Source: Terebella lapidaria
Lineage: Eukaryota; Annelida; Polychaeta; Terebellida; Terebellidae
Assembly: GCA_949152475.1 (NCBI GenBank)
Contig: OX424569.1
Location: forward strand, 30,673,950-30,737,949
Reading direction: 5' to 3'
DNA: 64,000 nucleotides
Below the pieces are notes generated by a model. The model was not told the origin of the DNA. It saw nothing but the letters and a program-made list of their open reading frames with translations, and ran no database searches. Of the stretch, positions 41,401 to 54,720 are shown in pieces (within the stretch, counting starts at the first letter, position 1; the number at the start of each line of letters is the position of its first letter). A program made the translations under genes and the position numbers.

Positions 41401-42034
41401 TTATGAGGAATATTTGTTATTTTTTTGCTGTTTCATAGACTGCCACAGGAGAATCAATATATATGTTTATGGTAGCAACTAATCCGTAGTCGGCAAAAAG
41501 TAGTACGAAGCGCCTGAATAGGAAGATTGTTCTCATAGAATGGTTCAGCACATATGAATCCCAATGTAGACATTCTGATAATAATTCAGTTTTTATTGAG
41601 TCTGAAAATTCAGCCTCTTGTTTTCATTTCTTCGAATTTGAGAAGCGCAAATACTTCTGAATCGAATTACCTAAACTTGCAATACATAGCAAACGAAAAC
41701 ATAAAAAAATTGTGAAGATTGTTGTGCAATTGAACAACACACCATTGTCACAAAACGCAGGATAAAACGTATCGGAAACCAACAATAGTAGTGTGTCAGG
41801 CTATGAAGAAATTCTTTTGCAATTTGTGAAACCAATCGTTCTATTTCAATAAGGTATATATTCGTGAAATTGCAAAGAACAATTCGCCGAAATACAATTG
41901 TATATCCTAGATTGAAACAAACCTTCATATTAAATCAGCATACCATATCTCACTTAGCATGCTGTCTCGCTTCGTAAACATGCTACTAGGGAACTAGATA
42001 CCCAAACGCAATATTACAATGAATCTCTTCACTA
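38417..42034. other. Intergenic or intronic DNA; GC-richer block at 39080-39830
   Basis: 39080-39830 has higher GC and sequence complexity than its flanks but no supported exon. It contains an AATTAATTA homeodomain-type core near 39510. A T9-G16 homopolymer junction sits at 40281-40305. No gene recognised elsewhere. Confidence 0.35.
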
Positions 42035-42262
42035 GTTGTGCAAAGGAAACCAAGACAGCAGTGTGCGCAACATATGCAAACAATTCCCCAGGGGAAAGAC
42101 GTGTTCCCCGGGGCAATATCCTCGTATTGTCCGGTCTGATGATTCCTGTATTACATGCCGTATGGTATTGTTGTTTCGGAAGTGAATGCAAGCCCATCGA
42201 TGCTCATAGGTGTTGATTTCTCCTGGATGGTGAATGCACGCGCCTATGGCACATATATAACG
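42035..42262 (-). repeat. Dispersed repeat family B, copy 2 (inverted)
   Basis: Reverse-complement match to 34605-34820, sharing CAATTCCCCAGGGGAAAG-like and GGGGCAATATCC motifs. Confidence 0.5.
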
Positions 42263-42660
42263 GTGTGTTACCACCGAACCCTGGGATTTAGTTTTTTTGC
42301 CTCGTACATTTGAATATTGTGATTGTTAGGCCTTTACAGCTTCTGTGAATTTAGTGTCATTCGTGATACTTATTGTCATAAAATACTCATAGTGAAAACA
42401 CTATCACCAATTTATCTTGTGAACGTGAGTAAACAATTACGCCAAGAACATTCACGTTGACTTGGACACTCAGTTGTGTACTTGACGAACCCGTGAGATG
42501 TTAGGTTCTTGTTGCAATCTGGATCACAAAATGCGCAAAAGGAGACGGGGTGCTGCTTTGTTGTTAGTAATATCTTGATAGTTATATTCATACCTCTGAG
42601 CCCCTCTCACTGCTGGCGGACGTCAAATCTGTCCCTGGGGATACCATATAAACAATAGCC

Positions 42661-42977
42661 GTTTGGCTCGTGAGATTGGGTACTTATGCACTTGTCATAC
42701 AGCTATTGCGTGGGATCGCTAAGGATTTCTCGATGGTTCTAACAGGTTGTTGGGCAGTTGTATACTAATTCTTCTTATTAAAGTTGTACAGTAGAAACAT
42801 CAATATTTCACAAACTGTCTGATGACGCCAGCGTGGCCTTGGTTGTAAATATTTAATCAGACATTTTTATTCCAAAAAGTATTTTAGGTATGTTATTGTC
42901 ATCATCCATAATAATGGGCAAACAGTCTGTGAATGTAGTTGTTTCTACTATACACCTAAATGGAATTAGTATACAGC
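42661..42977. repeat. Two partial family A copies facing each other
   Basis: 42661-42842 is a diverged family A 5' half in the same orientation as 30741. 42919-42977 is the reverse complement of the same internal region (TGTAGTTGTTTCTACTATAC). The pair could fold into a long hairpin with a 75-bp loop. Confidence 0.5.
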
Positions 42978-43931
42978 TATATCCAATGTTTAGAACATTT
43001 GAATCATTGAATGTTAATTTCAATGATGAGACTAAAATCCATTACAGAGCCTAAAATACTAAATGTATATCCATTCGTTCATTAGTTCATCAGATATTGA
43101 CTCGACTCATCAGATATTGAGCTTTGTGTAGATATTGAATCACCCCATGTTGCATGCAAATATGCTTGGGTTTGTCAACAGGATACAAAATTGTGCCACT
43201 GTGTTACCAATGATATTTCTGCTCTCGGATTATCCTGTTGATGAAAATAGAGCAGTTGTTAAGATTGGCTGCTGAAATTGGGCCAACCCTTTCTTTTCAT
43301 ATTCTATGACATAAATTATAGCGTGTTTATCTGAAACAATTATCAAACAAACATTGTAAATATTGCCCATAAGTATTTAATTACTTTGTTATGTTCCCTT
43401 TCAGCTGTTTCTCACTTGCAGTTGATATCACTTTCACAAGAGAAGAAAACACCTTGACCTATCTGTTTCTTCTCACTGAGGTCGCTGGAATGTTCTGGTA
43501 CCACGGGACTATTGCTATTAGCTTCTCAAACCAGGACATAAGTGCGATCTTGTAGCATCCGTGTGCTTCAGTGTGAACCAGAATATTTATTTATTTTATG
43601 ACAAGTGAATCTCGTAGCAGTTCTTGGTAAGCAGACTGAGCCAGAACTCGTGTATCGATGTGAAATTAGTCAAGACATTTCGAGATGAGTCGTATATATG
43701 TATCTCCCTCAAGTGTACTAACATATCTACACAATAGTATACTGTTCAAAATCATGTAGTGGCAGCAGATTCATGATACATTCATGTATGAATACTAACA
43801 TTCCTTTACACATACACAAAACACTTAGTTTAATGTAGGCCTATGTAATTACTTTAGAGGAAGTCATCTTTTGTGCATTTATCTGTCAATATTCTTTCCA
43901 CGTCGAAATGGAGTTGATTTGGGACACACGA
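42978..43931. other. Intergenic or intronic DNA, nothing recognised
   Basis: No feature supported. Confidence 0.35.
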
Positions 43932-44020
43932 TGTGTGGTCAGTGGTTCTGAATCGAATACTTAGCATCGTTGACAGATGCATTTCATTGAACCTGGCAAT
44001 GCACCGAGTTCGATTCCAGA
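43932..44020 (+). repeat. tRNA-derived SINE head or tRNA pseudogene, tentative
   Basis: A Pol III A-box-like TGGTCAGTGGT (43936-43946) and a B-box-like GAGTTCGATTCC (44006-44017) are spaced about 60 bp apart. I could not fold a complete cloverleaf with confidence, so a functional tRNA is unlikely. Confidence 0.3.
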
Positions 44021-45774
44021 ATAAAGACAAATGTTTTACTACAATTAGTAGCTTCTAATAACCAGCATATGTTCAAAAGCATTCCTGCATTCGTTGCCCG
44101 TTCTGTGTTTGAAAGGTTTCAGGTTGCTAGGTTGACGAGTCAGCAGCATTAATCTGCGAAGCAATCAATTGATGAATTATTTTTTTGACGAAACACCAGT
44201 CATCATTCTGCTTTATGTGCGATATTTAATTCGACGTAGGTGGTTATTTTCTATAGAACTGCAGGCCTGAACGCACTTTACTCCGATGATCCTAGACAGG
44301 TGTGTTCACAAATACTTATTTATGGTGCTTTACTTGGTTCAAATGTAATTATTATGGATGCAGGAATTACATCATATGTTGTCAGACACTGGGGGTAAAA
44401 CCTCAATATGCTTGGTAATCTGGCAAATCTATCACATTTCACACTCTCAAATACCACAGTCTCTGAACAGAAAATATTGTGAAAAAAGTCATTACCTTGA
44501 TCGTTAGGCGCAACATCTGAACTAAAAATTGTGAGTCTTACTTTACAGGTGAATGATGTGAGTTGTGATTGGGAATCTAAATGAAATGTGTTCTGGTTGC
44601 TTCCTTTAAATTTTCGGTACAAGTTTGAAATATCACACCTTTGGCTTGTCATCACCACAGACATTTAGAAAGCCCCAATCATTCAACTTTAACTCCTCCT
44701 GTCATTTCCCTTTAATTGATAGATCAAATTTCCACTCAGCAGAAGCCGAAACAGGAATGGCAACAGTTTGTAGCAATACATGTACACTTCGTGGTTATTA
44801 TTTTTTGGTCCAAAGCTCTATGATTAGGTCTATGTCATAACTCCATTGGATTCAGATACGCTGTATATATAACCCTAATGTACACTGGAAATAATGCCTT
44901 GTACCTTGCCTTGATACTAATTGTTTACTTAAATTACGCTAGACATTCTTAGAGTCTAGTGTTCTTACTGTAATGTAGTTAACCCCGCGGCTATGTAACA
45001 ATTTTAGTGAAGATGAAGCAAGTGTTGGTTTTCGAAGTTTCAGAGGTGATCAAATGGCGGATCGCGGATGGCCGACAAGTAAACGTAACTCAGGCCAAAA
45101 CCAACGTTAATCTGTAACGAAGCCTAGATGCACAAAATGACGTGGATGGGCGGTGTCTGATCTGATTGTTTACCGACTCTTGACAAAGGTGCATTTTCCT
45201 TGGTTTTCAGATGCTAGAACCGGACTATCTAAATAAATAACCGAACGTACTTACTGTACATTCATATATATACATGTATATGCATGGAAACAGCATGAGA
45301 ATGCCTGTTGTTACATGTTTAACCGCCAATTAAATGACGTCCCTACATTTAACTCATGCAGTTTTACATTACTTGACTGCTCGCCTTACATCTACAATAA
45401 GTAGTGCAGACTTGTTGCCGTTAGATAAGGTTCGTGTTGTGTAAGAGAACTGAGGATTGTTGCATCCAGTCACATGACTGTACTGAAATGGCAATTCGAA
45501 TAGTTACAAACTCATCTCCAAATATCCAAGCTGGTGGCTGCCTATTTATTCCAGAGCATTGTGGAGCTAGAAGTAGTGGTGTTATCGGAGGCAATGGTAC
45601 TCTACTCCTTGGTGTTCCTCTTCTCCATCTTCTTGCTCCGAGCTCCGAGGAAACGGTTGCCATTATTCAATAAAATAACCAAAGCCACGCTCCATGTTAA
45701 AATGACAAAGAGGGTAATGACTTTCACAGTAACACGATTCCATACTATAAATCACTACATTACTGTCTATCCCA
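44021..45774. other. Intergenic or intronic DNA; possible membrane-helix reading near 45540-45660
   Basis: A plus-strand frame near 45540-45660 reads as a hydrophobic helix ending in a basic stretch (VLYSLVFLFSIFLLRAPRKR). All frames are open here and no splice sites fit, so it is not called as an exon. Confidence 0.25.
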
Positions 45775-45968
45775 TCAGTGGGATATGTCTTTTGAGGTTG
45801 AATGCTACTGTGTTTTTGACGGTCGACCTGTGGCTTGAACTTGGCATCATGTGGTAGCTACGATCATAAGAGTCAGGATTAACTTCTCCCAGATGCTGCA
45901 CCACCTCCATGCTGACATCTGAGATGTACTGGAAACGTGCGGCCCCGAGATGACGGCCAAACGATTAC
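45775..45968 (-). CDS. Possible terminal coding segment, unidentified
   Basis: The minus strand is open for 64 codons, running from SFGRHLGAARFQYISDVSME to AFNLKRHIPLMG and TAG at about 45775. Composition is more coding-like than the surroundings. There is no convincing splice acceptor at its upstream edge and I recognise no domain. The length alone is not significant. Confidence 0.22.
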
Positions 45969-46222
45969 TCTTAATACCACATTTTAACAAATGTATTGGT
46001 CATTGGCGTCGTAGGCAGCTACTGGTAGGTTCTTTTTATAGAGAGCATGCGACTTGAAATTTTGGTGTCAAGGTTTACGGCCAAATCCAGGAATGAGTGA
46101 CTCGTGAAACGTTTGAGAAGTGCGTGGACTTAAGAATTGTATTCCCTCAGTTGTATCCAGGCAATATATATACAACACCTGAGACTCTGGGACACTAACA
46201 TTATTCTTATCCGTAAAATCCA

Positions 46223-46249
46223 CAGAGAGAGAGAGAGAGAGAGAGAGAG
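46223..46249. repeat. (GA)n microsatellite
   Basis: About 13 uninterrupted GA units. Confidence 0.9.
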
Positions 46250-46894
46250 TACAATCAAGATATTGCTTCGGAATTGCCGAAAAGGGAATATATCTGAAAA
46301 TATGCAGTGTGTGATATTATTCTGGTGTTGTGAGAAAGCGGATGATTACGGACTTGAGATAAGGAAGTACCAATTGCAGACGTGTCAATGATATATTCAC
46401 CACCCAGTGATGTGATATCAAAATATTCCAGGTCGTTTTGAAGGAATGGTAGTCGTCGACGCTTCCTACAAATGTTCCACCCGCATCCAATAGTACTATT
46501 CTGATATATCAGTGCTTTGAAAAAATGATTTTTTACGTATCGTATCATTATCCAAAATCAAAACTTATTCGGCTCTATTGTATACCTCATGTATTGTCCT
46601 GTTCAATTACACCCTGGCTTGTGGGGAATTCATTGTTCAAAGGCAAATAGTGTGAAAAATAATGTCGAAAAATCCAGGGCTTAACTCTTATTTATGAGCT
46701 GGATGATGTCTCCATTGTCATTTATCTTCCGTCAATATATCCTTGTTGTCAACTCCACACATAATGATGCCATGGCATTTTATTCATACTATATACATAA
46801 TAAATAATGGACGGATATCAGGGGAATATTACACTTTGTTACGCCATGACGTATAGTAAGACAACAGCAAACCTATGAATAGTGATCAACTAAC
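46250..46894. other. Intergenic or intronic DNA, nothing recognised
   Basis: No feature supported. Confidence 0.35.
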
Positions 46895-47345
46895 ACAACA
46901 AAAGATGTTGCTCATTTGCATTCACGTTTGCAATATCCCACAATGCTTTATGGCTGGCGTTAGGTTTCAGCAGGGAGGGGCCTTTTTCCAAGATATTACG
47001 TAATAAAATGGCATGACGGACCGCTTCTTTTGACTGGCGCTATTCCATTGGACATTGCCAGTTAATGGCGACTAAATGAAAGCTGCACCACAGTGAAACT
47101 ATGACATATTCCTCGCCAAGGTGCTGAAATGGCAGCCACAGCCACGGTTTTTCAGGCGACGTCCATTAATGAGCTATAAAAGAATTTATCCGTACCACCA
47201 AAATACACGTCATAAAAGTACATGACTCTTGCTAATAATACAGAAACTCATCTTTCGTGTTGGTTTATAAGGGCACTCTGTTTGCTGTTAATCTTCTATG
47301 GTGTGTATTTTGTGCCAATAAAATTTGATACATCAAGGCCACCCC
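46895..47345 (-). repeat. Dispersed repeat family C, inverted copy
   Basis: Reverse-complement match to about 165-565, including TTGCATTCACGTTTGCA, the CCACAATGCTTTATGGCTGG region and TTTTGTGCCAAT near 47310. Confidence 0.5.
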
Positions 47346-48279
47346 ATGTCTGCCGAAACTGAGCAAGTATGTTCATGTCCAGCTGATGAACCTGTATTTC
47401 ACTCTAATTGCTCATGATTGTAATGCCCGCATTGGTGATTTGCTGTAATGTATGGAAGTGGAAGCTAACAACCGCCTTCCAATTTTTGCTTTCTCTGTAT
47501 GCCATTCACAATCTATTTATTGAAGGTTCCTCAACCTGTGTAAGAAAAATATTGCAAGGGGAGAAACCAAACTAAATGTTCACAGAGAAACTGATCCCTC
47601 TCACTGTGTGAATTCGAAACTAGAAGTCAGACGTACTAAATATAATGAGAGGTGTTACTAATCTGATGTGATAAAGCAACACTACTGTAACTCAGTGTAG
47701 ATATTCATATCACAATTTGGTTGATATCCGGTGCAAAACTATTTTTTTGATTTTGAGATGCTCAAATATTTCTGAATGGAATGTCCAAATCAATTTTATT
47801 ACTTATATTCAGCAAATTATGAAATTGTGAAGTATGAATTCATTATAAAATTTAAAAAATATCTGTGCACTCGAATACAGTTTAATTTTTTTGAAACACA
47901 AAAAATGTATCGTGTATGGCTTCATTAAGCACTATCTATACCCAATCAAAGGTGAGTTTTACGTTAGTCAAAAATGTTTTTCGAAACATTGCCGAACGCC
48001 ATCGAACCTGTTCTGTTTTAATTGAGGTATACATTCATGGAATTAACCCAAAAAACCCAATTCTTTGAAAACCAATTATGCTTTGCAGATCTAGGGGGAA
48101 AACGCAGTCAATTTATATCAAAATCCAACACCTTTTGCTTCAAACTCTTTCATTCACATGCTGCTAGGAAATCAAAACAACTGAAACCTATGAAAACAGG
48201 AATTTTGTTGGAAAAATTCGCCGAAAACCCCACCATGAGAATACCCCCACCATCTCCGCATATTGTTGTCCACAGGTAA
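47346..48279. other. Intergenic or intronic DNA, nothing recognised
   Basis: AT-rich; no feature supported. Confidence 0.35.
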
Positions 48280-48480
48280 CCAAGCCAGCAGTTTACCCAA
48301 CTTGTGCAAGCGATTCCCAGAGAAAGCATGAGGGGTTCGGGGGAATATCCCCGTATTGACCGGTCTGATAACTCATGTATTACATGACAAGTGGTGCCTG
48401 ATTGTGCAACGAAGTGATCACAAACCAACTGATCCTTATCGGAGCTAATTCTTCCTCCATGATTAACGCATGCACGTATT
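48280..48480 (-). repeat. Dispersed repeat family B, copy 3 (inverted)
   Basis: Reverse-complement match to the core of 34605-34820 (GGGGGAATATCCCCGTATTG region). Confidence 0.5.
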
Positions 48481-48969
48481 GGACGTAGGATAAGATATGA
48501 TAAGAAAACAAATATTTTACGTCGACATGGAGTGATAACAGAAGACATTAGCAGACAAGTGATATATCGACCCGGTAGCACATATGCCTTAGCTGTCTTA
48601 CTGTATGAGCTTTAGCGTGTTTTGTCCTGTTAGAAGTTGGTCATTCTCGGTGTTGCCATTCTATCAATGTGTCTATATAAGGTGTTGTAATACTTCAATA
48701 TTTTTGTAATACGTATTGCAATTTCTCTGGATTTCATGTTATTCTTGGTATTCGAAGGTGCTTGTGCATCTGTCTAAATCGATAAAAGTAAATAAGAATA
48801 TATTATCCATCTATTCACATGTATATCTTGACTACAAGCGAAAGCACTTTTCGGGATAAACTTTTGCATTGATATAAATACTTCCTACTAATGATGAAGT
48901 GTGAATCCAAAGAACCCAAGTCATATATTCGTCGAAACCGCGTGTGTATCACAGAGCAAAGCATATATA

Positions 48970-50157
48970 TGATGCGCTTTGGGTGAAATCAAAGAATAGA
49001 ATCTATGTACTGTAATATTTAGCACCAGTGGGAGTGAAAAGTGGTAAATCAAAGATGGCGAATAGCCGTTGTAGAACATCATGATTCACCCCATTGTGCA
49101 ATTTGCTTTGGTGGCCATTATCACTCCTCATTTTCTCGAAATCACACAGTATGTCATACTTCAACGGTTGCTGTACTATATTACTTTTTTGAATTGTGAT
49201 GTGAATCATGTGATGCACCACACAATGTGGTCTGATAACTCTATAACACATGCATAATACTGTACATGCACGTCTTCGATATTTTCGTTCATATTTGCGA
49301 GAACTTCAACGAGGGTATGGCAAAGAGATGTTTCATGTCCCGATAGGACGCGGCTCGATCCATGTGATGCTCTCAAAAAGTAAGGCGAGTGGGAACACCC
49401 AATGAAACTAAGGAAAAGCTGTACCCTGACAACAGAGTCACACCTTTTCCACTTCTATTTATAAACAACATTTATAGTCAATCTGATTACAATGTCTCAA
49501 TTCCAACCACAAGTCCATACCAAGTGTTTGGTAATTAATACTGCCAATTTCATCACACGAGCTTTCATTTGGGGTTTATGATGGTGTATAGAATGTTGCA
49601 CGATGGATTAAAACTTGTGATTGATAGAAAATGCATACTGCCTAATTGACTGATTTGTAAATTCAAAAACAACATTCAGCAAGACTAATAAATTGAATAT
49701 GACACGTTTAACAAGTAATTACCTTAAATGATTATATTCCCCCTAGATGTTATCATCATGTTCTCTGTTTGACAAAAATCACAGCATATGCACAATATAT
49801 GCTCAACAAGTTAGGCTGCATATTGATTCATTGAATGTATCGAATTATTGAACTTATCAAATTTCACACAAATCATATATCACTCAACATTTTGAAATAA
49901 AATCACGGTGTTTTACATATTTTCCTTATCTTCTTCGAATGGATATGATGGAATTCTTCTTTGATATTCCTATTTACATACCGCTATACGAAGTAGTAAT
50001 ACATGTAAGGCTATGCCTAGGTGAGAGATTTGGTATCTTTCCAATCATCTTTTATGTGGCATTTCAGTTTTTGTATCAGATAATGTGGCTAAGAATGAAT
50101 ATCGCGGTTACTATTCAGACTGTAAAGCGAAGAGATAAGATGCAGTTTGATATTGTT
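48970..50157. repeat. Tandem segmental duplication D, unit 1
   Basis: Collinear at moderate identity with 50662-51976, the units being offset by about 1.7 kb. The match includes GTAGAACATCATGATTCAC, GAGGGTATGGCAAAGAGATG and, near the end, a 60-codon reading that stays open in both units (FYVAFQFLYQ..WLRMNIAVTI). Several substitutions there are synonymous, so a decayed or rare exon cannot be excluded. Confidence 0.7.
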
Positions 50158-50489
50158 TCGAACTTACATGGAAAAAGAATAAAAAAGAAAACAAAAACAT
50201 GTAGACATATTCCTGGAAGATGGAGTTTTATTAGTCATGACCGTGAAAGATATCATGCAAATGACAAAACTACACATTTTCATATCAAGTCCTAGGAACG
50301 TCCAGATATGTCTCGACATACATTTAACTTTCAAAATGATTCTGGAATAAGTGTACATGTACATACTGATCACTTATCACGAATTAAACAAAAGGAATAA
50401 AATTACAACTTGCATGACATCCACTTCAAATTGCCTTTTCATTTACATGTTGATATGTGAGGTCTCGGTGGTTTATATCACCTTCTAAG

Positions 50490-50545
50490 GGAAATATATT
50501 GTATAAATGTAGGTATGTAGGTATGTATGTAGGTATGCACCTTCA
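50490..50545. repeat. Degenerate GTAGGTAT/GTATGTAG simple repeat
   Basis: Short tetranucleotide-type repetition between the two D units. Confidence 0.6.
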
Positions 50546-50661
50546 AAGGTAAGTATTTTGTATATATGTACGGTATGTAGGTCTTGGTGGTGCGAAACAC
50601 CTCCTACTGAGAATATCTTGTATGTATTTTCGGTATGTAGTGAAAATAAATGATTATTGTA

Positions 50662-51976
50662 TGACGCGCTTTGGGAGATGTCAAGAAATATAATTTATGT
50701 ACTGTAATATTTAGCATCAAAATTAGTATTTAGTATCAAATCAAAGATTGCAAATAGCCGTTGTAGAACATCATGATTCACTCCATTGTGGAATTGGCTT
50801 TGGTGGCCATTATCACTTTTCTTTTTCTCGAATTGAAACATATCATACTTCTACGGTTGCTGTATTATATTACTTAATTGAATTGTGATGTGATGCACCA
50901 CATAATATGGTCAGATAACTCTATAATACATGCCTAATACTGTACATGCACGTCTTCGATATTTTCTTTCATATTTATTTTCTTTGCGCGAATATCTGCA
51001 ACGAGGGTATGGCAAAGAGATGATTCTTATCCCGATAGGACGCTGTCGGGAACACAAAATGAAGCTAATGGAAAGCTTGCCCCGACAACAGAATCACACC
51101 TATAAACAATATAAGACCATTTATCTGATGACAATGTCTCAATTCCAACTACAAGTCCACATCAAGAGTTTGGTAATGAATACTGCCAATTTCATGCAAA
51201 GTATTGCTTGCGATATTCTGATTACAAGAGAATTGCAATTATCAGGACAAATAGCATGCTTATATTAATTTGATGAATTTCAAGTGAAGGGTCATTTAAA
51301 TTCATCACACAAGCTTACATTTGGGGTTACTGATGGTGTAAAGAATGTTGCATGATGGAATAAAACTTGTGACTGATAGAAAATGCATACTGCCTAATTG
51401 ACTGATTTGTAACTTCAAAAACAAGACTCAGCAAGACTAATTGATTGAATATGCCACGTTCGACAGTAATAACGTCAAATGATTATATTCCCCCCAGATG
51501 TTATCATAATATGTTCTATGTTTGACAAAAATGACAGCATATGCACAATATATGTTTAAAAAGTTAGGCTGCATATTGATTTATTGAATGTATGAAATTA
51601 TTGAACTTTCACACAAATCATATATCACTGAACGTCTTGAAAAACAATCACAAGCATGACACTAGATAAAACCATGTATTGTGGTGGTGTTTCACATAGT
51701 TTCCTTATCTTCTTCGAATGGATATGATGGCATTCTGGAAGACAAATTGCTGTGGATATCTGATCTTAGTTTATCTTCTTTTATATTCCTATTTATATAC
51801 CGCTATATGAAGTAGTAATACATGTATGGATATGCCTTGGTGAGAGCGTTGGGGTCTTTCCAATTATCTTTTATGTGGCATTCCAGTTTTTGTATCAGAT
51901 GAGGTGGCTAAGAATGAATATCGCTGTTACTATTCAGACTGTAAAGCAAAGGGATAAGATGCAGTTTGAAATTTTG
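50662..51976. repeat. Tandem segmental duplication D, unit 2
   Basis: Second unit of the duplication starting at 48970. It has small insertions relative to unit 1, for example near 51640-51770. Confidence 0.7.
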
Positions 51977-52199
51977 TCTTTACCTTTTTTGCTGGAAATA
52001 TTTGTGATGACATTCTTGTACCTAGACCCTGGATAGATCAAAGCAAATCTAAGGATTATAACCTAGATTCATTTGCAATGCATCGGATTCCCAACTCCAG
52101 TATCCTGAGTTGAGAAAGGTTAATAACCTGTACCAATGAACTTTACACTTTTAAAGAAATAACACTATTTCCTAACAAACAGGGATACATTGACTTATA

Positions 52200-52640
52200 A
52201 TGACATGAATATTTGCAGACAAACCGCAGCAGTGACCCAACTTGGCATTTGTAACCGCGAGTATATATTTGCTGTCCGCGAGGAGGTCACGAAGAAATAT
52301 ACACTCTGCTAATGAGTGTGACCCATCTCATGTACAACAATCCCCAGATATTGTCCTGACACGCTATGGCCGCTAATCTGAGGAGGCTATCAGATTAATC
52401 CGAAGTGCTTTACGGTCATTTCTCTCCACGGTTGTGGTTCGATGACATGAGCTGTCCAGTCCAAAAGTGGTGGGTGGTCCGCGAATTAATGAACACACTT
52501 TTCGTGGGCTGGGCAGCGCGGGGAAAAGTGAGATGAGATGAATTGACACTAGGAATATCTTGCCTGTGTGCCAGTCCCAATGGGATTAGTTGAATACATG
52601 TCAATCGTTGACGTGGCATCAGCGCAATAGCGTGTGACCC
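52200..52640. promoter_or_regulatory. Candidate cis-regulatory module, tentative
   Basis: A GC-richer, complex block without supported coding potential. It contains an exact GLI-type TGGGTGGTC (52471-52479), two K50-homeodomain-type sites (TAATCC at 52396-52401 and GGATTA at 52583-52588) and an AATTAAT core near 52484. Clustered motifs in non-coding unique sequence suggest an enhancer, but single motifs arise often by chance. Confidence 0.25.
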
Positions 52641-54720
52641 TTATCTTTAACCAATGTCCATTTCAGATTCTGTGAACTGGGACTACCCATAATCACTTGC
52701 CTTTCACACCTCTACACATATAATGCAGATACGGAGGAAGGTAAGAAACATGAGACAATCCGTTCTATTCGTTTCTCGCTGTCAAGTCTTTGGACACTGT
52801 TCTAGACGTCAGCGAGACTATGACAAAACCTCTTTATGGCTACTGTTCTTGTACGTCTGACATTTTGTACGTCTGCGCATTGAGGTTGAGCAGATGTCAT
52901 GAGGATGCTGCGAATTGGACGTTATTTCATGTGACTATTGTTACACCTGGTCCGAATGGAAAATACTACATGGTAATTTTGAAGATTTGCATATAAATAA
53001 ATTCAGCACGATTTGCGGAGTAGAAAATTGGCGCTCCCTTCATTTGGGTAGATCTGTCAGCGAATAGCTTTCTGTCTGACAGCGATCTATATCTCGTCCC
53101 CACTGCACTTAAGCGACATAGATAGGGGGTATGGGGATCGCCCACTAACACAACGCAGATGAATATCGCCCTACAATGATACTCGTGAGCACCAGAAATG
53201 TAATAGAATCAGAAATGTAATAGTCCCTGGAATTTCAGTGCTATTTCTGGACGATGACATATCAACGGCGTTGCCGCGATCTCTCGCCGTCAGCAAATCA
53301 CAGACAAAGTTCCCAGTGTCAACTGGGAAATGACTTTTCATAATTGGTTATTTTTATTATGGTGGCGATTCCTAACGTAGTTATGAACCTTCAATGGCCC
53401 AACAAATATGAATTATAGCTTCATAATGACGATATATAATATCTGATAGACAAAGGTTATGTGCTAATAAAACTTGAAAGGAATAATACACGATTGGTTC
53501 GTGTTAATGAACATGTTGACTCAAAACTAATATTTTGTTACAACCGGATAATATTTGTGGATATGCAAAAAAATCAGTCTACAAATTGGTTAAGCCCTGA
53601 CGATTGGCTAAAAATAAAAATTCATAGGGGAAGTGAACAAATACTCGGAACTGTCGGAATGACTGTAATTGCAAACAGACTTGCTTGTATCTGCTCTCAT
53701 GCGAGTTGCATTAATAAACTCCATGTTTATTTAAAAACTAGAATAACCTCGTTGAAAAACTATCAATGTGCTCGCTACTTTTCAGGTATTTCTGATAGAT
53801 CCGCCGACTTATATTGTTGAGCGGCGAGGATGAGCAAACCTTGGAATTGCTCTTTGGGCACCTTGTTTCCTAGAGAAAGTAAATATCGCACTTCCCAATG
53901 GCTAACAAGTGCTGAGTCCTGCAAAACGGGATGATAAGGTATCTGGTTGAGAGGAATTTGGCGTTAGAGAGTTATCAGCCAATGGTATTCGTTTGGCCTT
54001 CCCAAAATGATTGAGACTGTTTATTAAGGATTAAGAACGACATCTGATTTCACTCCGTGCGATGGTTCTATATTGATGGAAGGTTTTTCACTAACTCAAT
54101 ATGTTCCATGCCTCTTACGAAAACATAGGAAATATTACATGTATTGGAATTCTCGTCTGTTGGTTGCACTTTGGCATTTTTGTGGCAATGGCAGTAGGTT
54201 ATAATGCTAATAACATTGACATTATGTACATGAATGTTAATGTTGAACTCTCCGAAATATCTTGATAAGTAGCATCTGCATTCTATTTCAATACTAGATT
54301 GGTAGCTTTTGCTTGTAGACCTGATAGAAATAGATTGTCAACACGAAAAAAAATCGCAAATGACCCATATATATATATATATAAACGCACTTTTAGGCGT
54401 TTGAAATTATTATTCATGATGACCGCCAAAAGTGCCCATGGTGGCTTCGGATATATGATTGAAAATAGATAAAAGTATACCCGGGTCCAAAATCTAAATT
54501 TGTTTTGCTCTTCGACCTATCATTTTCAAAATATTCAAACTTTCACATATGCATAATACATGCGCCTGGAATTTAAAGTGATATTCACAACAGGCAAGCT
54601 AAAACATCAAATTCAATTTGGCGTTCATTTGTTCATCATTATCTGCAAGATTTGCATTTGAAAACTGTTAGTTGGCAGTTTCGCAAGATTCCTCTAACGT
54701 AAAAATACTAATCCATATCA
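52641..54720. other. Intergenic or intronic DNA; (AT)n at 54368-54382
   Basis: A 119-codon plus-strand frame at 53461-53820 starts with GTG, is AT-rich and lacks any recognised domain. It is within chance expectation. No other feature supported. Confidence 0.35.

Noticed and set aside
43932..44020. Functional tRNA gene
   Set aside because: A and B boxes are present but no full cloverleaf could be folded, so it was kept only as a possible SINE head.
45421..45673. Receptor transmembrane exon near 45540-45660
   Set aside because: Hydrophobic reading without fitting splice sites, and several frames on both strands are open at once.
53461..53820. 119-codon plus-strand open frame
   Set aside because: Starts with GTG, AT-rich, no recognisable domain, and within chance expectation.
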